DNA of 64,000 nt from Flavivirga amylovorans. Its GTDB lineage: Bacteria > Bacteroidota > Bacteroidia > Flavobacteriales > Flavobacteriaceae. The position numbers and the translations under genes are program-made. Positions 1 through 8,386 of this stretch are shown here, one piece after another; the first letter of the stretch is position 1; each line of letters begins with the position of its first letter. The notes below the pieces were generated by a model that saw only the letters and a list, made by a program, of their open reading frames with translations, was not told where the DNA came from and searched no databases. Location of the stretch: contig NZ_JAUOEM010000005.1 in the NCBI RefSeq assembly GCF_030540875.1, forward strand, positions 124,001 to 188,000. The letters are read 5' to 3'.

Positions 1-158
1 CTGTTTCTATTTTTAATATTTTAGGAAAAAAAATACTTGAAACTGTAATTACCAAAGATACTAATCAAGTAGATATATCTTCATTTTCAAATGGCGTACA
101 TATGGTTAGAATTCAATCAAAAAACATATCAAAAACGATAAAACTTATAAAGTATTAA
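1..158 (+). CDS. C-terminal end of a T9SS-secreted protein (partial)
   Basis: Only the last 51 codons lie in the window (frame begins at base 3, TAA at 156-158). The translation begins VSIFNILGKKI and ends with NISKTIKLIKY. This is the type A sorting domain that the Bacteroidota type IX secretion system recognises before moving cargo across the outer membrane: a beta strand, a GK turn, a D-I-S-x-F/L-x-x-G-x-Y/H-like segment (VDISSFSNGVHMV), and a basic last strand. The identity of the passenger is unknown because it lies to the left of the window. The stop codon abuts the next ATG (TAAATG), so the two genes may be co-transcribed. Confidence 0.8.
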   Translation, partial: VSIFNILGKKILETVITKDTNQVDISSFSNGVHMVRIQSKNISKTIKLIKY

Positions 159-1100
159 ATGACTAATAGAATTACTCAATTATTCAATATTAAATACCCT
201 ATTATACAAGCAGGTATGATCTGGAATAGTGGTTGGAGATTAGCCTCTGCAGCTAGTAATTCAGGTGTTTTGGGGCTTATAGGTGCAGGTTCTATGTATC
301 CGGATGTTTTAAGAGAACACATTCAAAAGTGTAAAAAAGCTACAGACAAACCTTTTGGAGTCAATGTCCCTATGTTGTATCCTAATATTGAGGAAATCAT
401 GAACATTATTGTTGAAGAAGAAGTGAAGATTGTATTTACTTCTGCTGGAAATCCTAAAATATGGACATCTTGGTTGCAAGAACGAGGTATTAAAGTAGTA
501 CATGTTGTAAGCAGTGTAAAGTTTGCATTAAAGGCGCAAGAAGCAGGAGTTGATGCTGTAGTTGCCGAAGGTTTTGAAGCAGGAGGACACAATGGAAGAG
601 ATGAAACAACTACATTGACACTTATACCTATGGTTAAAGAGCAGATTCAGATTCCATTAATAGCAGCAGGAGGCATTGCAACGGGAAAAGCGATGTTGGC
701 CACTATGATTTTAGGAGCAGATGGTGTACAAGTTGGGAGTCGATTTGTTGCTAGTGTAGAAAGTTCGGCTCATGATGCTTTTAAAAAAGTGGTTGTTGAT
801 GCTAAAGAAGGTGATACACAATTAACATTAAAAGAGTTGGCACCAGTTCGCTTAATAAAAAATAAATTTTATGACGATATACAAGCTTTATACAGTACTG
901 GACCAACCATTGAGGATCTAAAAACATTGTTAGGCAGAGCAAGAGCTAAAAAAGGTATGTTTGAGGGGGAATTGGAAGAAGGCGAATTAGAAATCGGACA
1001 AATTGCAGGTTTGATTCATGATATTAAGCCAGTATCAAATATTGTTCAAGCCATGGTACAAGAATTCGAAGACGCTAAAAAGAAAGTGTCAAGTTTGTAA
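159..1100 (+). CDS. nitronate monooxygenase / FabK-like FMN enzyme
   Basis: The 313-residue protein belongs to the 2-nitropropane dioxygenase-like TIM-barrel family, which binds FMN. Members are nitronate monooxygenases that oxidise alkyl nitronates, or FabK-type enoyl-ACP reductases; the length fits both. Visible motifs are the N-terminal PIIQAGM (15-20), the EAGGHNG segment at 140-146 whose His corresponds to the family's catalytic His, the phosphate-binding IAAGGIATG (168-176) and GADGVQVGSRF (186-196). The ATG directly follows the stop codon of the preceding T9SS cargo gene. The sequence does not settle which activity it has; flavobacterial homologues are usually annotated as nitronate monooxygenase. 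Confidence 0.85.
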   Translation: MTNRITQLFNIKYPIIQAGMIWNSGWRLASAASNSGVLGLIGAGSMYPDVLREHIQKCKKATDKPFGVNVPMLYPNIEEIMNIIVEEEVKIVFTSAGNPKIWTSWLQERGIKVVHVVSSVKFALKAQEAGVDAVVAEGFEAGGHNGRDETTTLTLIPMVKEQIQIPLIAAGGIATGKAMLATMILGADGVQVGSRFVASVESSAHDAFKKVVVDAKEGDTQLTLKELAPVRLIKNKFYDDIQALYSTGPTIEDLKTLLGRARAKKGMFEGELEEGELEIGQIAGLIHDIKPVSNIVQAMVQEFEDAKKKVSSL

Positions 1101-1104
1101 ATAT

Positions 1105-1374
1105 TTATTTTGAAGGTAATTCGCTTACAGGGATTTTGTATAATCTGCTTAATCCGTTATCGTATTTATTAAACTCCTTTAGAAGCTCATTAATTGATAA
1201 TGACATTTCAAAATCTATTTGAGTATTATCTTGTTTGCTGGTAAAGTATAGTGTATCTGTTTTGCTATCAACAAAAGGACAATAATACCATTTCTACATC
1301 CAAATGACCTTAATAAAACGCTCTTTTCTCCTTTCTACTTCAACATAAAAAGAAACCGTAACTAAGGCTATGCT
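1105..1374 (-). pseudogene. remnant of a TolB/PD40-type beta-propeller gene
   Basis: On the minus strand a 62-codon open stretch (1293 down to a TAA at 1105-1107) has no start codon at its head and encodes a C-terminus containing CPFVDSKTDTLYFTSKQD. This resembles a PD40/WD40-like beta-propeller blade (PF-S/D-x-D-G-K-T-L-Y-F-x-S). It is preceded in the same frame by a TAG (1294-1296) and then by 26 more open codons (1297-1374) rich in charged residues (VERRKERF). A stop in the frame and the absence of a start suggest a decayed gene. The family call rests on one blade. Whether the upstream 26 codons belong to the same gene is uncertain. Confidence 0.4.
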
Positions 1375-1511
1375 TTATCTTTCTATTTCGTATAAAGAAA
1401 AAAATCCTCATTTTCTTTTACAGTAATTTCAATGCAGAAATGGTATAATACATTTTTTAGTACTTTACAATTTTGTGTTTTCTATTTTTTCTAAAAAATT
1501 AAAAAAATAAA

Positions 1512-1536
1512 AAGGAGGAATATATGATTCCTCCTT
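1512..1536 (-). terminator. hairpin terminator, minus orientation
   Basis: A perfect 10-bp inverted repeat (AAGGAGGAAT / ATTCCTCCTT) encloses a 5-nt loop. On the minus strand it is followed by a T-rich run (TTTATTTTTTT, bases 1511-1501), so it fits an intrinsic terminator for minus-strand transcription. No intact minus-strand gene now ends here. It may be a leftover of the decayed locus, or a repeat hairpin. The rest of 1375-1753 holds no ORF I can support. Confidence 0.5.
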
Positions 1537-1689
1537 AAAATAAACGCTGAAACTTATAAGCTTATACTTTGTTCTCCCTTTAAAATAATAAGCTAAATGT
1601 TTCTTGAAGTGTTGTTTATTATTTAGTTTGCCTTTTTAAAGCGATGCGAATGTATGAAATTACAAACGTTTAATAGTTGAAAATTTATA

Positions 1690-1721
1690 AACATTTGTAA
1701 AGAGTTATTAACATTTGTTAA
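1690..1721. promoter_or_regulatory. possible paired operator upstream of the MATE gene
   Basis: The 9-mer AACATTTGT occurs twice, at 1690-1698 and 1710-1718, 20 bp apart, close to two helical turns. The second copy sits in a near palindrome, TTAACA-TT-TGTTAA (1708-1721); the first is an imperfect version. The pair lies about 30-60 bp upstream of the candidate -33 element of the MATE promoter, where a regulator could bind. This is a pattern seen by eye in AT-rich DNA, so the call is tentative. Confidence 0.25.
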
Positions 1722-1753
1722 TTTTAAATAAAAAAGAAAAGAAGATTGCAAAA

Positions 1754-1786
1754 TTGATAAAAATATACGGCTATAGATTACTTTTG
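1754..1786 (+). promoter_or_regulatory. Bacteroidota-type promoter of the MATE gene
   Basis: TTG (1754-1756), a 22-nt spacer and TACTTTTG (1779-1786) match the Bacteroidota housekeeping consensus TTG-N17-23-TAnnTTTG exactly. The -7 box ends only four bases before the ATG at 1791, so transcription from it would start at or very near the start codon and give a leaderless or almost leaderless mRNA. Confidence 0.5.
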
Positions 1787-1790
1787 TTCA

Positions 1791-3170
1791 ATGCAATTAA
1801 AAGACTATACCAAAGAGTTTAAGTATAACTGGAAGTTAGCTTCTCCGGTTATGCTTGGTATGTTAGGACATACATTTGTTAGTTTTGTAGATAATATCAT
1901 GGTTGGTCAATTAGGAACTGCAGAACTTGCAGCTGTATCCTTAGGTAATAGTTTTATGTTTATAGCGATGTCTTTAGGGATTGGTTTTTCTACAGCTATA
2001 ACACCTTTAGTCGCAGAAGCCGATACGGCACAAGATTTTATAAAAGGAAAATCATCTTTTAAACATGGTTTGTTTTTGTGTACTGTTCTAGGAGTCTTAT
2101 TATTCTTAATGGTGTTTTTCGCAAAACCGCTTATGTATTTAATGAAACAACCTATAGAGGTTGTAGAATTAGCAATTCCGTACTTAGATTTAGTTGCTTT
2201 TTCATTAATTCCTTTAATTATTTTTCAGGGTTTTAAACAGTTTAGTGATGGATTGTCTATGACTAGATACCCTATGTACTCAACATTGTTGGGAAATATT
2301 ATAAATATAGTTTTAAACTATCTATTAATTTTTGGAAAATTTGGGTTTCCAGAACTTGGTATAGTTGGAGCTGCTTATGGAACTTTGGCGTCACGTATAA
2401 TCATGGTTTGGTACTTATGGTTTTTACTTAAAGGAAAAGAGAAATCGAAAGCATTTGTAACAAATATCAAGTTTTTTGTTTTAGATAAATTAATGCTCAA
2501 TAAAATCCTCAATTTAGGAGCTCCAAGTGCGATGCAAATGTTTTTTGAAGTAGCTATTTTCACGGCAGCTATTTGGTTGAGTGGTCTATTAGGAAAAAAT
2601 CCTCAAGCTGCAAATCAAATAGCACTTAACTTGTCATCTATGACATTTATGGTTGCTATGGGATTAAGTGTTGCTTCCATGATTCGTGTGGGTAATCAAA
2701 AAGGATTAAAAGCTTATTTTGAATTACGTCGTATTGCCTTTTCCCTATTTTTAATGGGGACGATGCTTGCAGTTGGCTTTGCGCTGTTGTTCTTTTTGTT
2801 TCATAATCAATTACCAAAGCTATATGTAGATTTTGATGATACCAAGAACTTAATTGATAACACTGAAGTAGTAAATATTGCATCTAAATTACTAATAGCA
2901 GCAGCTATATTTCAAATAAGTGATAGTATCCAAGTTTTAGTCTTGGGGGCTTTACGTGGATTACAAGATGTTAAAATACCTACTATTATTACGTTTGTTT
3001 CGTATTGGTTGGTTGGATTTCCCGTAAGCTGGTTTTTAGGAAAAGAAGATGCTTATGGTAGCTTTGGTATATGGTTAGGACTATTGGCAGGTTTAACTAC
3101 TGCGTCTATTCTATTATATATTCGATTTAATTATTTAACTAAAAAGTTGATTAAAGTTAACAGTATTTAA
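1791..3170 (+). CDS. MATE family efflux transporter (NorM-like)
   Basis: The 459-residue integral membrane protein has the usual MATE length and about 12 hydrophobic segments arranged as two repeated halves. The first helix carries the typical signature VDNIMVGQLG (33-42), followed by the AAVSLGN pattern. MATE proteins of this class expel cationic drugs or metabolites in exchange for Na+ or H+ across the inner membrane. The actual substrate cannot be read from the sequence. The gene is monocistronic in appearance: a strong promoter match lies directly upstream and 145 bp separate it from the next gene. Confidence 0.92.
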   Translation: MQLKDYTKEFKYNWKLASPVMLGMLGHTFVSFVDNIMVGQLGTAELAAVSLGNSFMFIAMSLGIGFSTAITPLVAEADTAQDFIKGKSSFKHGLFLCTVLGVLLFLMVFFAKPLMYLMKQPIEVVELAIPYLDLVAFSLIPLIIFQGFKQFSDGLSMTRYPMYSTLLGNIINIVLNYLLIFGKFGFPELGIVGAAYGTLASRIIMVWYLWFLLKGKEKSKAFVTNIKFFVLDKLMLNKILNLGAPSAMQMFFEVAIFTAAIWLSGLLGKNPQAANQIALNLSSMTFMVAMGLSVASMIRVGNQKGLKAYFELRRIAFSLFLMGTMLAVGFALLFFLFHNQLPKLYVDFDDTKNLIDNTEVVNIASKLLIAAAIFQISDSIQVLVLGALRGLQDVKIPTIITFVSYWLVGFPVSWFLGKEDAYGSFGIWLGLLAGLTTASILLYIRFNYLTKKLIKVNSI

Positions 3171-3258
3171 AGTTAACATTATTATTACAAATAAAGAGGT
3201 TGTTATAAAACTAGAAAAAGAACTTTTGACTTTTACTATTTCAGTAACTAATAAATTT

Positions 3259-3266
3259 TAACTTTG
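3259..3266 (+). promoter_or_regulatory. -7 box upstream of the small acidic gene
   Basis: TAACTTTG matches the Bacteroidota -7 consensus TAnnTTTG exactly, 50 bp before the ATG at 3316. The nearest TTG upstream (3226-3228) gives a 30-nt spacer, which is too long, so only the -7 element is supported. Confidence 0.35.
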
Positions 3267-3315
3267 TATAAAATGATTTAAGTGCACTCTAGGCATTTAC
3301 AATTTATAACGCAAT

Positions 3316-3543
3316 ATGACACTTCCAAAATTTATATTAGGGGATAACACAGAATATCCCAATGCTATTTTTGTAATTCATACCGAATTTCCAAGATTTA
3401 TTATAAACCTTGAAGATGATGACGTAGAGTGGTTTGAAGATTTTGATGTTGAAGATCAAAAAGAACTTGAAAATGAAACCGAAAACGCTATAAAACTAGC
3501 GACAGAGTTTTACGATAATGAAGTAGCAAAATATGAAGATTAG
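3316..3543 (+). CDS. small acidic conserved protein, function unknown
   Basis: This 75-residue protein is strongly acidic, with a run such as LEDDDVEWFEDFDVED in the middle, and has no signal peptide or membrane segment, so it is probably cytosolic. The N-terminal half (ILGDNTEYPNAIFVIHTEF) looks like a compact beta-rich fold followed by a helix. I recognise it only as the kind of short hypothetical protein found in many flavobacteria and know of no assigned function. Its stop is 9 bp upstream of the PAP2 phosphatase ATG, so the two are likely co-transcribed. The ordinary start, codon use and tight spacing support a real gene. Confidence 0.75.
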   Translation: MTLPKFILGDNTEYPNAIFVIHTEFPRFIINLEDDDVEWFEDFDVEDQKELENETENAIKLATEFYDNEVAKYED

Positions 3544-3552
3544 TAAATAACA

Positions 3553-4122
3553 ATGATTGAAAAACTTTTAGAATACGATACTGAGTTATTTTTATTTTTG
3601 AATAATCAAGGATCAGAAACTTGGGATAACTTGTGGTTAATAATAACAAACAAGCTTACGTTCATTCCATTGTATGCTATATTACTGTTTTTGCTTTATA
3701 AAAAATATGGATTAAAGTCATTACTTGTTTTTGTTGTCGTTGTAGCATTAATGATCACTTTTACAGATCAAATAACTAACGTTTTTAAACGAGGTTTTCA
3801 ACGTCCAAGACCTTGTGGCGAAGCCGATTTAATTGATCAGATGCGTTTTATTGCTGTACGTTGTGGAAAATACGGATTCTTTTCCGGACATTCATCTAAC
3901 TCTATGGCAGCAGCTATTTTTGCAGGTTTAATGCTAAAACAATATTATAAGCACCTTATTTTTATTCTTTTATTTTGGAGTGTAGTAGTGGCTTATAGTA
4001 GGATTTATGTAGGAGTGCACTATCCGTTGGATATTGTATGTGGATTAACATTTGGTGCCATTTCAGGATTTCTATTTTATAAATTAGCTAATTTTCTTTT
4101 AAAACGATATGTAAAATCTTGA
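3553..4122 (+). CDS. PAP2 family membrane phosphatase
   Basis: The 189-residue membrane protein carries all three PAP2 (type 2 phosphatidic acid phosphatase) motifs: K-x6-R-P at 79-87 (KRGFQRPRP), SGH at 111-113, and S-R-x5-H-x3-D at 149-160 (SRIYVGVHYPLD). The two His residues and the Asp form the catalytic site facing the periplasm. About five or six membrane helices are visible. Bacterial members dephosphorylate phosphatidylglycerophosphate, undecaprenyl diphosphate or lipid A; which of these applies cannot be told from the sequence. It follows the small acidic gene with 9 bp between them and ends a two-gene unit. Confidence 0.92.
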   Translation: MIEKLLEYDTELFLFLNNQGSETWDNLWLIITNKLTFIPLYAILLFLLYKKYGLKSLLVFVVVVALMITFTDQITNVFKRGFQRPRPCGEADLIDQMRFIAVRCGKYGFFSGHSSNSMAAAIFAGLMLKQYYKHLIFILLFWSVVVAYSRIYVGVHYPLDIVCGLTFGAISGFLFYKLANFLLKRYVKS

Positions 4123-4273
4123 TTACATATTTCTACAAAAATTAGCAATAGTGTAATATAGGTTTAGAAGTATATACTATGAACAAAGAGTGATTTATGG
4201 ATTTAAAATAATTAGTTCTTTTCTATTTCAGGTTTACTTGTTAGTATAATATATTTTTTTGATTCATTTTTTG

Positions 4274-4305
4274 TAGTTTTGAGTCTTAACTACTAAAGTA
4301 GTTAA
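4274..4305 (+). promoter_or_regulatory. -7 box and palindrome in the leader of the LytTR gene
   Basis: TAGTTTTG (4274-4281) matches TAnnTTTG, although no TTG lies at the right distance upstream. It is followed by a perfect 8-bp inverted repeat TTAACTAC / GTAGTTAA (4286-4293 and 4298-4305, loop TAAA). The palindrome sits just after the presumed start point and 22 bp before the ATG at 4328, so it could be an operator or a leader hairpin. LytTR proteins usually bind direct repeats, so self-binding is only a guess. Confidence 0.35.
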
Positions 4306-4327
4306 ATACCCAAATCTAGAATTTGTT

Positions 4328-5062
4328 ATGCGTATTAGTAATAAAAAAGTACTTATAGTAGAAGATGAGTTTTCCATTGCGTTAGATATTCAAACGAGTC
4401 TGGAAAAATTAGGATATGTTGTTGTTGGAATAGCCAATAACTACCATGATGCTATTCAATATGTAGAAGATTCATTACCAGATGTTGTTGTTATGGACGT
4501 TAATATTTCTGGAGATAAAAATGGGATTATAGCTGCTGCCGATATTTATGATAACCATAATATTCCGATTGTTTTTCTTACTGCCAATGGAGATGATCAT
4601 ACATTTAAGGTAGCATTACAATCCAGACCTTTTGGGTTCTTGTTAAAACCCTTTAAAACAAAGGAATTATCTTTTACAATTCAGGTAGCAATACAAAAAC
4701 ATCTTGAAAGTAACATAGCAAGAACGTCACCTTCTATAAATAATAAAATATCGGAAACCCTATTTATAAAAGATAAGTCACAGCTTATAAGTGTTAAAAT
4801 AAATGACATTTTGTGGGTTGAAGCCATGGACAATTATACTCAGATTATCACTAAGGAAAGAAAGATTTTGGCCAATATGTTTTTAAAAGAGTTTTATGAA
4901 AAAGTGCCTCAGGATAAGTTTTTAAGAATTCATAGATCTTATATGATAGCTCTAGATAAAATTGATAAAATAGAAAATAGATTAATCTTTATTGAAGGCC
5001 ATAAAATTCCAATAAGCAAGACATATAAAAGTCAATTAATTGAGCGATTAGATATTTTATAA
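4328..5062 (+). CDS. LytTR-family response regulator
   Basis: The 244-residue protein has an N-terminal receiver domain (about 5-125) with acidic pocket E12/D13, phospho-acceptor D57 (in VVVMDVNI), T85 and K107. A C-terminal LytTR DNA-binding domain (about 145-244) shows the typical VKINDILWVEAMDNYT and RIHRSYMI segments. It is expected to bind DNA when phosphorylated. The kinase gene that follows starts one base after the stop codon (TAA-T-ATG), so the two form a two-component system with the regulator encoded first. The target genes are not evident, although a palindrome in its own leader may hint at autoregulation. Confidence 0.92.
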   Translation: MRISNKKVLIVEDEFSIALDIQTSLEKLGYVVVGIANNYHDAIQYVEDSLPDVVVMDVNISGDKNGIIAAADIYDNHNIPIVFLTANGDDHTFKVALQSRPFGFLLKPFKTKELSFTIQVAIQKHLESNIARTSPSINNKISETLFIKDKSQLISVKINDILWVEAMDNYTQIITKERKILANMFLKEFYEKVPQDKFLRIHRSYMIALDKIDKIENRLIFIEGHKIPISKTYKSQLIERLDIL

Positions 5063-5063
5063 T

Positions 5064-6998
5064 ATGAATAAAATAGGTCACTTTTTGAAACCCTCTATAT
5101 GGTTATTTTTCTTGTTTTTTTGCGTACAATTAACAGCACAAACAGACAGTTTGGAGCAAAAGTTAGTCGAAGCTCCTATAGATGAAAAGGTAAATATATA
5201 CATAGAATTAACCAATAAGTATAGTAAAATAAATGTAGATAAGGCTATAGGTTATGCGAAACAAGGATTAGAATTGGTAAAGGAAAAAAATAATAAAGAC
5301 ACAGGCTTTTTTTATTTAAGGTTAGGCTACTTACATAATTACAAATCCGAGCACAGTAATGCATTGTTTTATTATGAAAAAGCGCTTGAGGTTGCTAAGC
5401 ATATGGAGTATGAATTAGGTATTGGTAAGAGTTATCAAAATATAGGAGTTACCCATGTGAAAATGGGAAATTATGATAAAGCACTCGATTATGATTTAAA
5501 AGCACTTAGTATTTACGAAAAGAATAATGAAAATAATTTTGTTACAGGTATAGTAGCTAACATTGGGTCATTATATTCTTGTAGACTAAATGACCATGAG
5601 AATGGCTTGTTATATTACAATAGGGCATTAGAGTTATCTAAAGAAGTAGGGAACGAAGAATTTAGATCATACGTTTTAGGAGCTGTTGCAGAATTATATG
5701 TGAGGCAAGAAGAGTATGAAAAAGCTAAAAGCACGTTAAAAGAATCTATTGAAATAGCAGAAAAATTAGACTACCTTAAAGTTGTTGTATCTGGTTTTAG
5801 TAATCTATCTCAAATAAATATAAAAGAAAACAAATTTAAAGAAGCTTTAGTAAATTCTAAAAAAGCATTGAAAATGTGTTTAGAATTAGGATATACCGAA
5901 GAAAATACATCATTATACCTAACGTTAGCAAATATATATGAGCAACTTGGAGATGTTAAGTCTGCAGAATTGCATTATGAAGAAGCATTATCGGTAGCAT
6001 TAAAATCAAAAGTTTTACCACAATTATCTAATGTATATCAAGCACTTTATCAGTATACTGGTAGAAAAAAGAGCTACAAGGAAAGTTACGAGTATCTGTT
6101 AAAATATAATACAATCAAAGATTCTTTATTGGATAAAGAAAAGGATAAGCAATTTAAAGAGATACAAGCAAAATTTGATTTAGAAAACAAAGAAAAAGAA
6201 ATTCAACTGCTGACTAATGAAAATAGAATAAAAGCATTAGAAAATCAAAATCAGCGTACTTCACAGGTTATATTAATAATAGGTATGATTGCTTTAATAA
6301 TAATTATACTGACACTATTTTATGCCTACAAAAACAAACAGAAAAGTCATACAACGCTCACCGAAAAAAATAAAGTGATATCTCAAACTCTAAAAGATCG
6401 CGAAATATTATTCAAAGAAGTACACCATAGAGTTAAGAATAATTTACAAATTGTATCCAGTTTACTTAGACTTCAATATAAATTCGGAAATCATAAAAAA
6501 TCGCAAGAAATCATACAAGAGGTTCAGGATAAAATACAAGCCATGTCTATTATACACGAAAGATTATATAAATCTAGTGATTTATCATTGATAAATTTTA
6601 AGACTTATCTTGATAACTTGTTAACCTATTTTAAGACTAGTTATAACTTGCCGGAACAAAATATAACAGTTACTACAGCTATAGATAATATTGAACTTGA
6701 TATGGATTATTTAGTTCCTTGTGGGCTTATTGTTAATGAAATAATCGCTAATAGTATCAAATATGCATTTCACGATAATTCGGGAGGTAATATTAATATA
6801 GAAGCATCAAAAAGTGGCGATCAATGTATACTTAAAATACAAGATACAGGTGTTGGGTTTCCTAATGGTTTTAACGTACATGAGGCTAAATCATTAGGAA
6901 TCATGCTTATACGAGGGTTAACAAAACAAATAAACGGAACAGTAAAAATAACTTCAAATTCTGGCGCTTGTTATAATATAGTATTTAATGTAACCTGA
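5064..6998 (+). CDS. TPR-containing sensor histidine kinase, HisKA_2 type
   Basis: The 644-residue protein has a signal peptide or anchor (1-26), a periplasmic region of tetratricopeptide repeats (about 40-345) and a coiled-coil linker (about 355-398). One transmembrane helix (401-422) leads to a cytoplasmic kinase. The H box KEVHHRVKNNLQ (451-462) with phospho-His 454 is typical of the HisKA_2 family. The ATPase domain shows the N box NEIIANSIKYAF (559-570), DTGVGF (594-599) and LGIMLIRGL. The partner is the LytTR regulator directly upstream. The TPR sensor suggests that a peptide or protein ligand is sensed, as in other Bacteroidota kinases of this architecture. The ligand is unknown. Confidence 0.92.
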   Translation: MNKIGHFLKPSIWLFFLFFCVQLTAQTDSLEQKLVEAPIDEKVNIYIELTNKYSKINVDKAIGYAKQGLELVKEKNNKDTGFFYLRLGYLHNYKSEHSNALFYYEKALEVAKHMEYELGIGKSYQNIGVTHVKMGNYDKALDYDLKALSIYEKNNENNFVTGIVANIGSLYSCRLNDHENGLLYYNRALELSKEVGNEEFRSYVLGAVAELYVRQEEYEKAKSTLKESIEIAEKLDYLKVVVSGFSNLSQINIKENKFKEALVNSKKALKMCLELGYTEENTSLYLTLANIYEQLGDVKSAELHYEEALSVALKSKVLPQLSNVYQALYQYTGRKKSYKESYEYLLKYNTIKDSLLDKEKDKQFKEIQAKFDLENKEKEIQLLTNENRIKALENQNQRTSQVILIIGMIALIIIILTLFYAYKNKQKSHTTLTEKNKVISQTLKDREILFKEVHHRVKNNLQIVSSLLRLQYKFGNHKKSQEIIQEVQDKIQAMSIIHERLYKSSDLSLINFKTYLDNLLTYFKTSYNLPEQNITVTTAIDNIELDMDYLVPCGLIVNEIIANSIKYAFHDNSGGNINIEASKSGDQCILKIQDTGVGFPNGFNVHEAKSLGIMLIRGLTKQINGTVKITSNSGACYNIVFNVT

Positions 6999-7130
6999 TC
7001 TATACTTAGTATATAAAACTTACCTTTTTTTTGAGCATGTTTACCATATAAACGGATAGATTCACCATATTAATTTAATTGCTTCTTGAAGGTTTTATAG
7101 ATTAGCTGAAAATTAAATAAATAATTATTA

Positions 7131-8306
7131 ATGAAAAGGTTAATTAAGTTAAAGTGTATAGGAATCATTTTGTTTTCTGTATTTTTTATGATGAATTGTG
7201 ATTCTGGTGAAGAAAACAATCAAACAGAAATAGAGGATATTAAGATTGTGGAAGCTATGCTTTCAGATTTCCCATTATTTGCCAGACAACGTGCAGAGAT
7301 AGAAATTGTTGATCCGGTAATTAAAAATAATAAAGAGGTAACTTATGGAGAGATAAAAATAATACTACCAAGTACCGTAACCTCTTTAGAAAATATAAAG
7401 GCATCAATCACTTCAAAAGAACTTAACTTAAGTAAGTTTAGTATATCACCTAGTAATAATGAAAGTTTATCTTTTGAAGGCGGAAAAACACACGTATTTA
7501 CCATTAGTGCAGCTACAGGTAATAAAGAAGCTCTTTTGCATTATACTGTAAGTATTACCAAGGAAGCTCCTCCAGTTCCTGAAACATTAAAACTAACAAA
7601 CTTTACATTTGAAGCAAGTAAAAATAGGGGCGTTATACTAAACGATATAATAATTTCAAGGAGAGCAGTTGAAAATGCAAGTTATGAAAAGGTATACCTT
7701 TTGGCACCAGTTGGAACCGATTTTACAAAATTAGTACCTACTATTACATACGAGGGAACGCATTTATATTATACACAAGATCCTTCTATAGCTCCTGTAG
7801 ATATGGATGTAAAATACCCAGATACAGATGCTAGTTTTGATTTTAAATACCCTAAGAGATTCTTTTTAGCTATTAAAGACAAAGACAATAAGGAGATTCG
7901 GGTGGTCGAAGTCATTGTAGACGTGGTTAATCCAGTAAAAATAGAAATGGAATCTGTTATTACTCCCGATGCGAAAGAAGGAGCTTCTAAATATTTTGCA
8001 GGTATAACAAAATGGACCAATCAAGGAAATCATAAAATTAATTTTCAAAAGGCAACTATTTATGAAGACATAGACCCCGCAGGCGGAACTACTTTTAAAG
8101 CGATTACAGTATATAGAGAACTTCCTGGTGGAGGTTTAGAACCAGGGAAAAGTGCTGACGTAAATGTACAAGTATCCGCACAGTATTATCTGGAAGGAAC
8201 TTATAAATCAACAGCAGTTTTTTTTACCAAAATCTATCAGGATAATAACAGTGATGATTTATTTGAATCTGCAAAAGTAAATATAACCGCAAAGATCGTT
8301 AAGTAA
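7131..8306 (+). CDS. lipoprotein with Ig-like beta domains
   Basis: The 391-residue protein begins with a lipoprotein signal ending FMMNC, which places the lipidated Cys at 23, followed by an acidic DSGEEN linker. The body appears to consist of three beta-rich segments. The first (about 40-145) contains PSTVTSLENIKASITS and HYTVSITKE and resembles the Ig-like DUF5018-type repeats found in Bacteroidota surface lipoproteins. The second (about 150-270) and third (270-391) are less familiar. It is probably held at the outer membrane or cell surface. It is preceded by 130 bp of untranslated DNA and followed by a good terminator, so it seems to be transcribed alone. No enzyme motif is visible. Confidence 0.75.
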   Translation: MKRLIKLKCIGIILFSVFFMMNCDSGEENNQTEIEDIKIVEAMLSDFPLFARQRAEIEIVDPVIKNNKEVTYGEIKIILPSTVTSLENIKASITSKELNLSKFSISPSNNESLSFEGGKTHVFTISAATGNKEALLHYTVSITKEAPPVPETLKLTNFTFEASKNRGVILNDIIISRRAVENASYEKVYLLAPVGTDFTKLVPTITYEGTHLYYTQDPSIAPVDMDVKYPDTDASFDFKYPKRFFLAIKDKDNKEIRVVEVIVDVVNPVKIEMESVITPDAKEGASKYFAGITKWTNQGNHKINFQKATIYEDIDPAGGTTFKAITVYRELPGGGLEPGKSADVNVQVSAQYYLEGTYKSTAVFFTKIYQDNNSDDLFESAKVNITAKIVK

Positions 8307-8334
8307 GAAACGGATCAATTAATAGCTTGTTAAG

Positions 8335-8366
8335 CCTGAATAACAATATGTTGTTCAGGTTTTTTA
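8335..8366 (+). terminator. intrinsic terminator after the lipoprotein gene
   Basis: An 11-bp stem with one U-G wobble (CCTGAATAACA / TGTTGTTCAGG, loop ATA) is followed by a run of seven T residues. It lies 29 bp after the stop of the lipoprotein gene and just before the end of the convergent meaB gene. Confidence 0.8.
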
Positions 8367-8386
8367 TTGAAGTGTATGTATGAATG

